Positions 41,792 through 50,673 of a stretch of DNA of 64,000 nt are shown piece by piece; position 1 is the stretch's first letter; every line of letters begins with the position of its first letter. Under the pieces are notes generated by a model. The model saw only the letters and a program-made list of their open reading frames with translations, ran no database searches and was not told the origin of the DNA. Source of the DNA: CAVOEB01 sp965249645 (GTDB taxonomy: Bacteria; Pseudomonadota; Alphaproteobacteria; UBA828; JAPUJA01); contig CBDFML010000011.1 in assembly GCA_965249645.1 (NCBI GenBank), forward strand, positions 248,001 through 312,000, read 5' to 3'. The translations under genes and the position numbers were made by a program.

Positions 41792-42602
41792 TTTGCAGCG
41801 AGTGCTGGGCGCCGCCGTGCGGGCGGGCCCGGGCACACCGCTCGCGAGCGGGCTGGCGAACGCGCTGGTCGATCCGGCGCGTTTCGAGGTTCATCGCAAT
41901 CACTACGTCATTACCCTGGTCGAGGCACTGGAAACCACCTTTCCCGTGGTCCGCCGGGTGGTGGGAGAGCATTTTTTCCATCAGGCGGCGCGCGTATTCG
42001 TACGCGCCGAGCCGCCGGTCCGACCCTGCCTGTTCGAGTATGGCAGCGGTTTGGGCAGTTTTCTGAGCACTTACGGTCCGGCGGCGGAGCTGGTCTACCT
42101 GGCCGATCTCGTGCGTCTGGAATGGGCCGTCAACGAGGCCTGGCACGCGTCGGACGCACTGGCGTTCCAGCCGGAGGAACTGGCCGGGCTCGGCGCCGGG
42201 GCCCTCGAGGCTCTTGCGCTTGGTCTGCACCCGCGTTATCGGCTCGTGGTTTCCCCTTGGCCGGTCGACCGGATCTGGCGTGGCCATAGGGCGACCGAGG
42301 GCGAACCCGAGACGATTGCGCTCGATGCGGGGCCGGCGCGGGTTTTGGTGCGCCGCGCCGAAGACGATATCGAGCTCGCCGAGTTGGGCGAGGCCGAGGC
42401 GGCGCTGCTTCTGGGCTTGGCCCGGGGGGTGCGGTTGGGCGAGGCCCTCGAAGCCGCCGCCTCCGCCCACCCCGAGACCGACCCCGGGGCCTCTTTCTTG
42501 CGCCTCGCCGCGCTGGGCGCCCTGGTTCGCCGAACGGCCCTTGCGCCGTCGCATTCCCATCATCATCCCCATTCGTCAGCCGACAGGGAGTCACACTCAT
42601 GA
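41775..42602 (+). CDS. bufC1: DUF2063 partner protein of the MNIO oxidase
   Basis: A 275-residue protein. The N-terminal DUF2063 region (about 1-95: LANALVDPARFEVHRNHYVITLVEALETTFPVV) and the C-terminal half with LHPRYRLV fit the MNIO partner, which binds precursor and oxidase (RRE-like role). A His-rich tail, SHSHHHPHS, is unusual and could bind metal. The ATG at 41775 overlaps bufB, and its stop overlaps the DoxX start (ATGA at 42599). Confidence 0.88.
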   Translation: MPAWPDLQRVLGAAVRAGPGTPLASGLANALVDPARFEVHRNHYVITLVEALETTFPVVRRVVGEHFFHQAARVFVRAEPPVRPCLFEYGSGLGSFLSTYGPAAELVYLADLVRLEWAVNEAWHASDALAFQPEELAGLGAGALEALALGLHPRYRLVVSPWPVDRIWRGHRATEGEPETIALDAGPARVLVRRAEDDIELAELGEAEAALLLGLARGVRLGEALEAAASAHPETDPGASFLRLAALGALVRRTALAPSHSHHHPHSSADRESHS

Positions 42603-43081
42603 GCCAATCATCGTCCGGCCTGCCCGTCGTTTCCGGCCTTGCCGCGCTTTACCAATCGATCGTGTCCATGCTTGAAGCCATGCCGCTCTCGCTCGCGCAG
42701 CTCCTGCTGCGCGTCGGTGTGGCGAGCGTTTTCTTCAAGTCCGGCTATGTGAAAATCCAGAGCTGGCAATCCACGGTCATGCTGTTCGAGTACGAGTACG
42801 ACATTCCCGTCCTGGGTCCCGAGACGGCGGCCTATATCGGCACCATATTCGAACTCGCCATGCCGATCCTGATCGGCATCGGCCTGTTCACCCGCCTCGC
42901 TGTGCTGCCGCTGCTCGGCATGACCATCGTCATCGAGATATTTGTTTATCCGCTGAACTGGTCGGAACACCTGATCTGGTTCGCGATGCTGTTCTTCCTG
43001 CTGATCCGCGGTCCCGGCGCGATCTCGCTCGACCATCTGCTCGGGCCCACCGTGTCCCGCTGGCTGGGGGTTTCCCGCTAG
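42599..43081 (+). CDS. DoxX family membrane protein of the bufferin operon
   Basis: A 160-residue protein with about four membrane helices (RVGVASVFFKSGYVKIQ, AAYIGTIFELAMPILIGIGL, LAVLPLLGMTIVIEIFVY, LIWFAMLFFLLI). The first matches the DoxX signature, with a re-entrant Ser/Lys-containing segment. In bufferin operons a DoxX protein is often the last gene and may support electron flow or export. It starts within the bufC stop (ATGA). The alternate frame after the stop stays open and hydrophobic to 43163, so a frameshifted tail is possible. Confidence 0.85.
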   Translation: MSQSSSGLPVVSGLAALYQSIVSMLEAMPLSLAQLLLRVGVASVFFKSGYVKIQSWQSTVMLFEYEYDIPVLGPETAAYIGTIFELAMPILIGIGLFTRLAVLPLLGMTIVIEIFVYPLNWSEHLIWFAMLFFLLIRGPGAISLDHLLGPTVSRWLGVSR

Positions 43082-43180
43082 GCCTGCGCGCCTGGCCGCG
43101 CTGGGCGCCGCCGTCAGCGCCGCCTTCATGGGTTTTCAGCTGGCCCGCTTTGCGGGGCTTTAGGCCGCTTGCGCCGGCCC

Positions 43181-43210
43181 AAAAAAAGACCCGGCCAAGG
43201 GGGCCGGGTC
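43181..43210 (-). terminator. Rho-independent terminator of tRNA-Ala
   Basis: GACCCGGCC with GGCCGGGTC forms a 9-bp stem around a 5-nt loop; seven A on the plus strand give a U-tract on the minus strand. It lies 13 bp beyond the CCA end of the tRNA and may also help end the convergent bufferin transcript. Confidence 0.85.
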
Positions 43211-43222
43211 CTGATCTGAAAC

Positions 43223-43298
<76 letters not shown>

Positions 43299-43417
43299 GT
43301 TTTGGCCCGGGCGGAAACCCGCCGGGCGGTCGGTGTCGCTGAAAATTAGGGTCGCGGTCGCGCCGGTGCAAGGAAAAACACCCCGCGTTCCGCTTTGTCG
43401 CCGGGTCGTGGGCCCAG

Positions 43418-43831
43418 CTAGGCGCTGCCCGCGTCGTCCTTGGTCACGGCCCCTTCCAACACCTCGGCCATGTCGTCTTCGTCCTCGCCGAGTTCGGAAG
43501 CGTCCTCGATCGGGTCGTCTTTCTTTTCCTCATCGTCCGTCGAGGCGTCCGCCTTGGTGTCATCGATAGCAATGGTCTCGACTGCCGCGATATCCTCATC
43601 GGCTTTGACCGGCGTCACAGCCGGTACTTCGAGGACCGGCGCGACCGGGGCCGCCTTCGGCGCGGGCGCAGGGCGAACACGGCGGGTCTTGGCGGGTGGC
43701 GGCGGCTCGAACACTGTCTCGCATTTCGGGCAGACAATCGGTTTGCGTTGCAAATCGTAGAAGCGGGCTGCGCAACTCTGGCAGGTTCGCTTCGTGCCCC
43801 ATTCCGGTTTAACCACGCTGTTTATCCCCAT
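43418..43831 (-). CDS. TIGR02300 family (FYDLN acid domain) zinc-ribbon protein
   Basis: A 137-residue protein. The N-terminus KPEWGTKRTCQSCAARFYDL...CPKC has Cys17, 20, 34 and 37 as a zinc ribbon and the FYDL motif that names the family. The rest is Pro/Ala linker then a strongly acidic tail (DDEEKKDDPIEDASELGEDEDD). The family is restricted largely to alphaproteobacteria and has no known function. The ATG at 43831 lies 26 codons inside a longer frame. It is divergent from aroA. Confidence 0.9.
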   Translation of the reverse strand: MGINSVVKPEWGTKRTCQSCAARFYDLQRKPIVCPKCETVFEPPPPAKTRRVRPAPAPKAAPVAPVLEVPAVTPVKADEDIAAVETIAIDDTKADASTDDEEKKDDPIEDASELGEDEDDMAEVLEGAVTKDDAGSA

Positions 43832-44031
43832 GGTTGCACGCCGGCGCCGCAGATATTTGCAACGCCGCGATGCAAAAAAATGTGACCGCCCAATTGCCAT
43901 GATCGTCACTCCCTGTCAAAACCAATTTTCCCATGTCCGCGCCCGGCCCCCCATCGGTGTCCGCGTGGGCGAGGGTGGAGGATGACCATGACGAACCCTG
44001 CCCAGCAGTGTTTCGGGACGGAGTGGCGGCC

Positions 44032-45369
44032 GTGAAACCACTCATCTCGACCCCCGTCGAATCGTTCGGTGGGCGCGTCCGCGTGCCGGGCGACAAGTCG
44101 ATCTCGCACCGCGCGGCGATCCTGGGCGCGCTCGCCGTCGGTGTCACCGAGGTGAGCGGTTTGCTCGAGGGTGACGATGTGTGCTGCACGCTGGCTGCCG
44201 TGGCGGCGCTGGGGGCGGGAGTCGAGCGAGACGAGCCCGCAGGCGAGGCGACCCTGTGGCGAATTTCCGGGGTCGGCGTGGGCGGTCTCGCTGAGCCGGA
44301 GGGCGTGCTCGACCTGGGCAATTCCGGCACCGGCGTGCGCCTGCTGATGGGTGCTGTGGCGAGCCAGCCGATCACGACCTTCTTTGCCGGCGACGAATCG
44401 CTGAGCCGCCGGCCCATGGCACGCATTGCGGAGCCGTTGGAGGCCATGGGTGCGCGCATCGTGGCGCGCAGCGGTACCCGCCTGCCGCTTTGTATCAACG
44501 GTGCATCCGAGCCCCTGCCCATCGAGCATCTCTCGACGGTGGCCTCGGCCCAAGTGAAGTCGGCGATCCTGCTCGCGGGGCTCAACGCGCCGGGCATCAC
44601 CCGCGTGGTCGAGCCCGCGCCCAGCCGCGATCACATGGAATTGATGCTGCGCCACTTCGGCGCCCGGGTCGACGTGGAGGACCGGGACGACGCAAGCCGC
44701 GCCGTGGCGGTGCACGGCCAGCCTGAGCTCCTCGCACGGGCCGTGAGCGTGCCCGGCGACATCAGCTCGGCGGCGTTCCCGCTGGCGGCGGCATTGCTCG
44801 TGCCCGGTGCCGAGCTGGTGATCGAGAATGTCGGCGTCAATCCCTTGCGTGCGGGCTTGCTCGAGACCCTGGAAGACATGGGCGCCGAGATCGAGTTGGC
44901 CGGTCGCCGCGAGGCCGCGGGCGAGCCGGTCGCCGATTTGGTGGTGCGTGCCGGGCGCTTGCGCGGCGTGAGTGTGCCGGCGGAGCGTGCGCCGCGCATG
45001 ATCGACGAATATCCCATCCTCGCAGTGCTTGCGGCCTGTGCCGAGGGGCGAACCGAGATGCACGGCCTCGCCGAGCTGCGGGTGAAGGAAAGCGATCGGC
45101 TGACCGCTATCGCGGACGGGCTGGCGGCCTGCGGGGTCGGCGTCGAGATCAGCCAGGACGGCCTCGCCATCGATGGCGTGGGCGCTCCGCCGCCTGGCGG
45201 CGGTACGGTGGAAAGCCGCCATGACCACCGGATCGCCATGGCGTTTCTGGTCCTTGGGATGGTCGCCCGCGCGCCCGTTGCGGTCGACGATGGCGCAATG
45301 ATCGCCACCAGCTTCCCCGGGTTTGTGGCTCTGATGAACCGGCTGGGCGGAGCGATCGGCGATGGCTGA
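44032..45369 (+). CDS. aroA: 3-phosphoshikimate 1-carboxyvinyltransferase (EPSP synthase)
   Basis: A 445-residue shikimate-pathway enzyme transferring enolpyruvate from PEP to shikimate-3-phosphate. Visible sites are GDKSISHRAAILGALA, LGNSGTGVRLLMG, DESLSRRPMARI and the RVKESDRL and HDHRIAMAFL segments. The GTG at 44032 gives the normal N-terminus (VKPLISTPVESFGG), with GGACGGAG upstream; the longer frame from 43933 is not supported. Its end overlaps cmk by 8 bp. Confidence 0.95.
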   Translation: MKPLISTPVESFGGRVRVPGDKSISHRAAILGALAVGVTEVSGLLEGDDVCCTLAAVAALGAGVERDEPAGEATLWRISGVGVGGLAEPEGVLDLGNSGTGVRLLMGAVASQPITTFFAGDESLSRRPMARIAEPLEAMGARIVARSGTRLPLCINGASEPLPIEHLSTVASAQVKSAILLAGLNAPGITRVVEPAPSRDHMELMLRHFGARVDVEDRDDASRAVAVHGQPELLARAVSVPGDISSAAFPLAAALLVPGAELVIENVGVNPLRAGLLETLEDMGAEIELAGRREAAGEPVADLVVRAGRLRGVSVPAERAPRMIDEYPILAVLAACAEGRTEMHGLAELRVKESDRLTAIADGLAACGVGVEISQDGLAIDGVGAPPPGGGTVESRHDHRIAMAFLVLGMVARAPVAVDDGAMIATSFPGFVALMNRLGGAIGDG

Positions 45370-46021
45370 GGCCGCCGGATGCTTCGTCATCGCCGTCGAC
45401 GGGCCGGCGGCGTCGGGCAAGGGCACGCTGGCACGCCGCCTGGCCGACCATTGGGGCCTTGCCCATCTGGATTCGGGCGCGCTTTATCGGGCTGTGGCCG
45501 TCCGGGTTTTGCGCTCGGGCGGCGATCCGGGCAATGCCGCGGATGCCATCGCGGCGGCGCAAGCTCTGGAAACCGGCGACCTCGAGGATCCGGCTCTGCG
45601 CGACGAGGCCACGGGGCAGGCCGCCTCGAAGGTGGCCGCGGTTCCGAAGGTGCGCGAAGCGCTGCTCGACTACCAGCGCGCGGTCGCCGCAGCTGCGCCC
45701 GGCGCGGTGATCGACGGGCGCGATATCGGCACCGTCGTATGCCCCGGTGCCGACCTGAAATTCTTTCTCACCGCGCGCCTCGAGACGCGTGTCGCCCGGC
45801 GCCTTAAGGAGTTGCAGGATCGAGGGGCCGAGAGTATACATACCGGCCTTGAGCGGGAGATGGAGGAGCGCGACCGCCGCGATGCGGAACGGGCCGTGGC
45901 TCCCTTGAAACCCGCCGACGACGCGATCGAACTCGACACGACGGACCTGGATGCCGACGGTGTGTTCCAGGCCGCGTTATCGTATGTCGAGGCATCGGGA
46001 CGTGCGCCACGGACCGGTTAG
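45362..46021 (+). CDS. cmk: Cytidylate kinase
   Basis: A 219-residue kinase converting CMP or dCMP to the diphosphate. The P-loop DGPAASGKGT is at residues 15-24, and the substrate residues include LDSGALYRAVA and IDGRDIGTVVCPGADLKFFLTA. The lid region is RLKELQDRGAESIHTGLEREMEERD. It starts eight bases inside aroA (ATGGCTGA overlap) and precedes rpsA after 111 bp, the common order aroA-cmk-rpsA. Confidence 0.95.
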   Translation: MAEAAGCFVIAVDGPAASGKGTLARRLADHWGLAHLDSGALYRAVAVRVLRSGGDPGNAADAIAAAQALETGDLEDPALRDEATGQAASKVAAVPKVREALLDYQRAVAAAAPGAVIDGRDIGTVVCPGADLKFFLTARLETRVARRLKELQDRGAESIHTGLEREMEERDRRDAERAVAPLKPADDAIELDTTDLDADGVFQAALSYVEASGRAPRTG

Positions 46022-46132
46022 GGAACGCCGCGCGGCTCGGGTATATGCAGATTTGTCGATCCTCCGGGTGTGCGCGAGCGAGGCAGTGACCTCGGGCCAC
46101 GGGGCCGGACGGGTCGGAAAGGACTGAAGGAT

Positions 46133-48187
46133 ATGAACGACAAGACCACGACCGACGGCGCTCCGGCAACGGGCGGCGACGCGCCGCCCGCGATTACCGA
46201 GAGCTTCGCCGACATGATCGAGGAAACGCTCGGCTCGTCGACGCGTTTCGAGGGCTCGGTGGTGCCGGGCAAGGTGCTGAGCATCCAGAACGACATGGTT
46301 CTGATCGATGTCGGGCTCAAGGTCGAGGGATGGGTCGCGCTCAAGGAATTCGGCGCCGCGCCGCCCGGTGTGGGCGACGAGGTCGAGGTCTTCATCGACC
46401 GTATCGAGAACCGCCGCGGCGAAGCCGGGCTGAGCCGCGAGAAGGCCCGGCGCGAGGAAGCCTGGACCCTGCTCGAGAAGGCGTTCGAGAACTCCGAGCG
46501 CGTCACCGGCGTCATCTTCGGCCGGGTCAAGGGCGGCTTCACCGTCGACATCAACGGCGCGTTCGCCTTCCTGCCGGGCAGCCAGGTCGACATTCGCCCG
46601 GTGCGCGACATCACGCCGCTGCTCAACACCGAGCAGCCGTTCCAGATTCTCAAGATGGATCGCCGCCGAGGCAATATCGTGGTTTCGCGGCGCGCGGTGC
46701 TCGAGGATTCCCGCGCCGAGCAGCGCGCCGAGTTGATCGCGGGCCTGGCCGAGGGCCAGGTGCTCGACGGCATGGTCAAGAACATCACCGACTACGGCGC
46801 CTTCGTCGACCTGGGTGGCATCGACGGCTTGCTCCACGTTACCGACATCGCGTGGCGTCGGATCAACCATCCGACCGAGGCGCTCTCCATCGGCCAGACC
46901 GTCAAGGTCCAGGTCATCCGCTTCAACCCGGAAACCCAGCGCATCTCGCTGGGCATGAAGCAGCTCGAGGCCGATCCGTGGGAAGGCGTCGAGTCGAAGT
47001 ACCCGGTCGGGACCGTGTTCAAGGGCCGTGTCACCAACATCGCGGACTATGGCGCCTTCGTCGAACTTGAGCCGGGCGTCGAGGGCCTCGTCCATGTCTC
47101 CGAGATGAGCTGGACGAAGAAGAACGTCTACCCGGGCAAGGTCGTCTCGACCAGCCAGGAAATCGAGGTAATGGTACTCGACGTCGATCCCCAGAAACGG
47201 CGCATCAGCCTGGGCCTGAAGCAATGCATGGCCAACCCGTGGGACGCCTTTGCCGAGAAGTACCCGGTCGACGTCGAGATCGAGGGCCAAATTCGCAACA
47301 TCACCGAGTTCGGGTTGTTCGTCGAGCTGCCGGGCGAGATCTTCGGCATGGTCCATCTCTCGGACCTGGACTGGAACAAGTCAGGCGAAGAGGCGCTCGC
47401 CGAATACAAGATCGACGACACGATCAAGGCCAAGGTGCTCAACATCGAGGTCGACAAGGAGCGGATTTCGCTCGGCGTCAAGCAGCTGACCGGCGACCCT
47501 TTCGCCAACAGCATGGGCAAGCTCAAAAAAGGCGACAGCGTGACCTGCACGGTGACGGCGGCGCAGGATTCGGGGATCGAAGTGTCTGTCGCCGATGGCG
47601 TGCAAGGCTTCATCCGCAAGTCCGATCTCGCACGCGACCGCTCGGAACAGCGCCCCGATCGCTTCGCCAAGGACGAGAAGATTGACGCCAAGATCACCAA
47701 CATCGACCAAAGCAACCGGTGCGTCACGCTGTCGGTCAAGGCGCTCGAGGTCCAGGAAGAGAAGCAGGCGATGGCCGAATTCGGCTCCGCGGACAGCGGC
47801 GCCAGCCTGGGCGATATTCTGGGTGCGGCCATGAACAAGAAGGCCGAGGAAGCCAAGGAAGAGGTTGAGCCCGAAGCCGAGGAGCAGCCCGCCGAGGCGG
47901 AAGCGAAGCCCAAGGCCAAGACGAAGTCCAAGGCCAAGGCCAAGGCCAAAGCCAAACCCGAGGCGGAAGCGGAGCCCGAGGCCAAAGCGAAACCCGAGGC
48001 GGAAGCAGAGCCCGAGGCCAAGGCGAAATCCAAGGCCAAGGCGAAACCCAAGGCCAAAGCCAAGACCAAGGCCACGGGCGCGAAAAAGAAGACTGTCAAG
48101 GCCAAGGACGCTGACGCCGGCCAAGCGCCTGGCGAAGACACCCCTGCGCAAGACGGCGAAGAAGCACCCGCCGCCGCCGACAGCTAG
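46133..48187 (+). CDS. rpsA: 30S ribosomal protein S1 with an extended Lys/Ala/Glu tail
   Basis: A 684-residue RNA-binding ribosomal protein that helps bring mRNA to the 30S subunit. Six S1 domains occupy about residues 30-555, several with the classic ITDYGAFVDLGGIDGLLHV pattern. After GDILGAAM (about 568) comes a roughly 115-residue low-complexity tail of Lys, Ala, Glu and Pro, including two tandem KPEAEAEPEAKA copies (36-bp DNA repeats at 47954-48025). Ordinary S1 proteins end near 560-570, so the tail is unusual. ATG at 46133 has GAAGGA upstream. Confidence 0.95.
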   Translation: MNDKTTTDGAPATGGDAPPAITESFADMIEETLGSSTRFEGSVVPGKVLSIQNDMVLIDVGLKVEGWVALKEFGAAPPGVGDEVEVFIDRIENRRGEAGLSREKARREEAWTLLEKAFENSERVTGVIFGRVKGGFTVDINGAFAFLPGSQVDIRPVRDITPLLNTEQPFQILKMDRRRGNIVVSRRAVLEDSRAEQRAELIAGLAEGQVLDGMVKNITDYGAFVDLGGIDGLLHVTDIAWRRINHPTEALSIGQTVKVQVIRFNPETQRISLGMKQLEADPWEGVESKYPVGTVFKGRVTNIADYGAFVELEPGVEGLVHVSEMSWTKKNVYPGKVVSTSQEIEVMVLDVDPQKRRISLGLKQCMANPWDAFAEKYPVDVEIEGQIRNITEFGLFVELPGEIFGMVHLSDLDWNKSGEEALAEYKIDDTIKAKVLNIEVDKERISLGVKQLTGDPFANSMGKLKKGDSVTCTVTAAQDSGIEVSVADGVQGFIRKSDLARDRSEQRPDRFAKDEKIDAKITNIDQSNRCVTLSVKALEVQEEKQAMAEFGSADSGASLGDILGAAMNKKAEEAKEEVEPEAEEQPAEAEAKPKAKTKSKAKAKAKAKPEAEAEPEAKAKPEAEAEPEAKAKSKAKAKPKAKAKTKATGAKKKTVKAKDADAGQAPGEDTPAQDGEEAPAAADS

Positions 48188-48451
48188 GGCTGCCCGGGGC
48201 GGGATTTCCGACCGATCGGCGTGCCGCTGGATCGACCCGGGGCTGGAATACGACCCGAGCCTGTCGGCGAGTGTTCCAAAAAAACCATTTTCCCAGAACG
48301 ACTTGTGCTTGACGGTGCGGGGCCGGTTTGGCACCCTTGCGGCTAGGAACCGGAACCGGCAGGTCTACGCAGCAGATGGTGGCGCAACACCGCATGCGAA
48401 CCTCGCAGGGTGCCGCTCCGTTGTGCAGCTCGCGGGGGAGGGCTTGCTGAG

Positions 48452-48739
48452 ATGACGAAATCCGAGTTAATCCAGCGGCTCGCAGAGATGAATCCGGGCC
48501 TCAAGCATCAGGATGCGGAACGTATCGTCAGCGCCGTGTTCAACGAGATCTCCGCAGCGCTCGCCCGGGGCGACCGGGTCGAGTTGCGCGGCTTTGGGGC
48601 CTTTTCGGTGCGCCCGCGCGCAGCCCGCATGGGGCGCAATCCGCGCACCGGCGAGGCGGTGCATGTGGGCGAGAAGTATCTGCCCTTCTTCAAGACCGGC
48701 AAGGAGCTGCGCGTACGCCTGAACGGCAAGGACAGCTAG
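48452..48739 (+). CDS. ihfB: Integration host factor subunit beta
   Basis: A 95-residue DNA-bending protein. MTKSELIQRLAEMNPGL is the dimerisation helix, and GAFSVRPRAARMGRNPRTGEAV includes the beta-arm with the intercalating Pro of RNPRTG. It forms IHF with an alpha subunit encoded elsewhere. The order rpsA-ihfB is conserved in proteobacteria. The 264-bp gap before it has a TTGACG and an A-rich stretch but no clear terminator; it probably holds the ihfB promoter. Confidence 0.93.
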   Translation: MTKSELIQRLAEMNPGLKHQDAERIVSAVFNEISAALARGDRVELRGFGAFSVRPRAARMGRNPRTGEAVHVGEKYLPFFKTGKELRVRLNGKDS

Positions 48740-48803
48740 TCCGGTCTGCCCGCCCGACGCCGGGCGGCGGAGTGCTCGCGGCGCCTGCCGCGTGGAACGT
48801 CAT

Positions 48804-49148
48804 ATGAAGATCATTCGCTGGACAGCCGCGGTCATCGCGCTGGTGATCGTCGTGGCCTTCGCGGTGGCCAATCGCGACACCGTCGTCGTTCGCTTCGATC
48901 CGCTGCCCTTTCTCGTCGATATCCCGCTCTACGCCTTGGCGCTGGGCGCGCTCGGCGTGGGTTTCTTCGTGGGCGTCGGGGTGCAATGGTTGTTTGCCGC
49001 GCGCTGGCGCCGCCTCGCGCGCGAGCGCAAGCGCCGCATCGGTGCGCTCGAGGCCGAGACCGAGACATTGCGTGGCGCGCTGGCGCGCAACGAGGCGGCC
49101 CCCGACGAGGTCCAGATTCCCCTGCCGCCGCCAACCGACGAGGAGTAG
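48804..49148 (+). CDS. LapA domain-containing (DUF1049) membrane protein
   Basis: A 114-residue protein with helices at about 4-22 (IIRWTAAVIALVIVVAFAVA) and 44-66, the short NRDTVVVRFDPLPF link between them, and a charged cytosolic coil (RWRRLARERKRRIGALEAETETL). This is the LapA/LapB-assembly type DUF1049 architecture; E. coli LapA acts with LapB to control lipopolysaccharide synthesis. No LapB gene is seen here. The ATG at 48804 is preferred to the 48792 start. Confidence 0.8.
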   Translation: MKIIRWTAAVIALVIVVAFAVANRDTVVVRFDPLPFLVDIPLYALALGALGVGFFVGVGVQWLFAARWRRLARERKRRIGALEAETETLRGALARNEAAPDEVQIPLPPPTDEE

Positions 49149-49245
49149 GCTGCCGGCTGCGCCGGTTTCGGACGGTCGGGTTCTGGAGTAGACTGCGCCG
49201 CAGCGCTGCCTGGCGGGCCGGCGGAGCGCGCGGGAGAGACTTTTT

Positions 49246-49977
49246 ATGGCCGAGACCGGAACGGCGAGCCGCCTGCTCGTTGCGATCGACACCACCGACT
49301 TCGAGGTGGCGCGCGATTTGGCGCACGCTCTCAAGGGCGAGGTCGGCGGCGTCAAGCTCGGTCTCGAATTTTACACCGCGCATGGGGCGGAAGGCGTGCG
49401 CACGCTCTCCGATGCGGGCGCGCCGGTCTTTCTCGACCTCAAGTTCAACGACATCCCCAACACCGTGGGCGGTGCGGTGCGCGCCTGCGGGCCGCTCAAT
49501 CCCTTCATGCTCACGGTCCACGCGCTGGGCGGCGCGGCCATGTTGCGCGCCGCCATGGCTGCGGCGTTCCGGCTGGGGGATGCGGCGGGAGGCGAGCGCC
49601 CCCGGGTGGTCGCGATCACCGTGCTGACCAGCATGGACGCCGCCGACCTCTCCGCGCTCGGACTTTCGGGCACGGTCAGCGACGCCGTCGGACGGCTGGC
49701 CGGGATCGCACAGGAATGCGGCCTCGACGGCGTCGTAAGTTCGGCCCACGAGGTCGAACGGCTGCGTGCCCAGTGCGGCGTGGATTTCCGTCTCGTGGTG
49801 CCCGGCATCCGGCCGGCCTGGAGTTCGACCGACGACCAGAAACGCATCGTCACGCCAGGCGAGGCAATGGCACTGGGGGCCGATTATCTGGTGGTCGGCC
49901 GGCCTATCACCCGGGCGGACGAGCCGGTCGAGGCGGCGCGCCGGATCGTCGGCGAGATGGCGGCGAGCGGCGGATAG
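49246..49977 (+). CDS. pyrF: Orotidine 5'-phosphate decarboxylase
   Basis: A 243-residue TIM-barrel enzyme catalysing the last step of UMP synthesis. The active-site array is seen in FLDLKFNDIPNTV (Asp-x-Lys-x-x-Asp), with LLVAIDTTDFE at the start and VVPGIRPAWSSTDDQKR as the phosphate loop. GAGAGAC upstream serves as Shine-Dalgarno. It lies 10 bp before trpF in what looks like one operon with tryptophan genes. Confidence 0.95.
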   Translation: MAETGTASRLLVAIDTTDFEVARDLAHALKGEVGGVKLGLEFYTAHGAEGVRTLSDAGAPVFLDLKFNDIPNTVGGAVRACGPLNPFMLTVHALGGAAMLRAAMAAAFRLGDAAGGERPRVVAITVLTSMDAADLSALGLSGTVSDAVGRLAGIAQECGLDGVVSSAHEVERLRAQCGVDFRLVVPGIRPAWSSTDDQKRIVTPGEAMALGADYLVVGRPITRADEPVEAARRIVGEMAASGG

Positions 49978-49987
49978 GCCCGAAGCA

Positions 49988-50653
49988 ATGAAGCTCGATG
50001 TCAAAATTTGCGGGCTGTCCACGCCCGAAACGATCACCGCGGCTGTCGTGGGCGGCGCGCGGTTCGTGGGCTTCGTCTTCTACCCGCGCTCGCCACGCAA
50101 CGTCAGCCCCGAGCGCGCCCGTGCCCTCGCCCGTGCGGTGCCCGAGGGGATCACGAAGGTTGCCGTGGTGGTCGATCCGGTGGACAACGTGCTCGCCGAG
50201 ATTTGCCCGGCCGTCGACATGCTTCAGCTTCACGGCGATGAATCGCCTGGCCGGGTGGCCGAGATTCGCGCCCGCTTCGAGGTCCCGGTCATGAAGGTGA
50301 TCAAGATCGCGCAAGGCCCCGATCTCGAAACAGCCGCGCCCTATTCGGACATCGCCGACTGGCTGATGTTCGACGCCAAACCCCCGGCCGGGCGCGCCGA
50401 CACGCTGCCCGGCGGCAACGCGGTCGCCTTCGACTGGGAGATTCTACGAGCGCCCGCGAGCGGCAGCGGCCCGGCCCATGGCCGGCCGTGGATGCTCTCG
50501 GGCGGGTTGAGCCTCGACAATCTCACCGAGGCGGCCGAGATCAGCGGCGCCTCGGTGGTTGACGTTTCGTCCGGGGTCGAGGAAAAACCGGGTGTGAAAA
50601 GCGTCGAGCGGATTCGCGCCTTCCTCGAAGCAGCGGGCGCCGCACGCGCGTAG
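49988..50653 (+). CDS. trpF: Phosphoribosylanthranilate isomerase
   Basis: A 221-residue (beta/alpha)8 enzyme isomerising PRA in tryptophan synthesis. VKICGLSTPETI has the catalytic Cys8, DWLMFDAKPP has the general acid Asp, and WMLSGGLSLDNL and VDVSSGVEEKPGVK bind phosphate. The upstream frame extends into pyrF, but ATG at 49988 is the family start. It precedes trpB by 20 bp. Confidence 0.95.
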   Translation: MKLDVKICGLSTPETITAAVVGGARFVGFVFYPRSPRNVSPERARALARAVPEGITKVAVVVDPVDNVLAEICPAVDMLQLHGDESPGRVAEIRARFEVPVMKVIKIAQGPDLETAAPYSDIADWLMFDAKPPAGRADTLPGGNAVAFDWEILRAPASGSGPAHGRPWMLSGGLSLDNLTEAAEISGASVVDVSSGVEEKPGVKSVERIRAFLEAAGAARA

Positions 50654-50673
50654 CGGAACAGAGGAGACCTGGC

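Noticed and set aside
46022..46132. A small RNA or riboswitch before rpsA
   Set aside because: The gap has no stable hairpin or conserved motif I can recognise.
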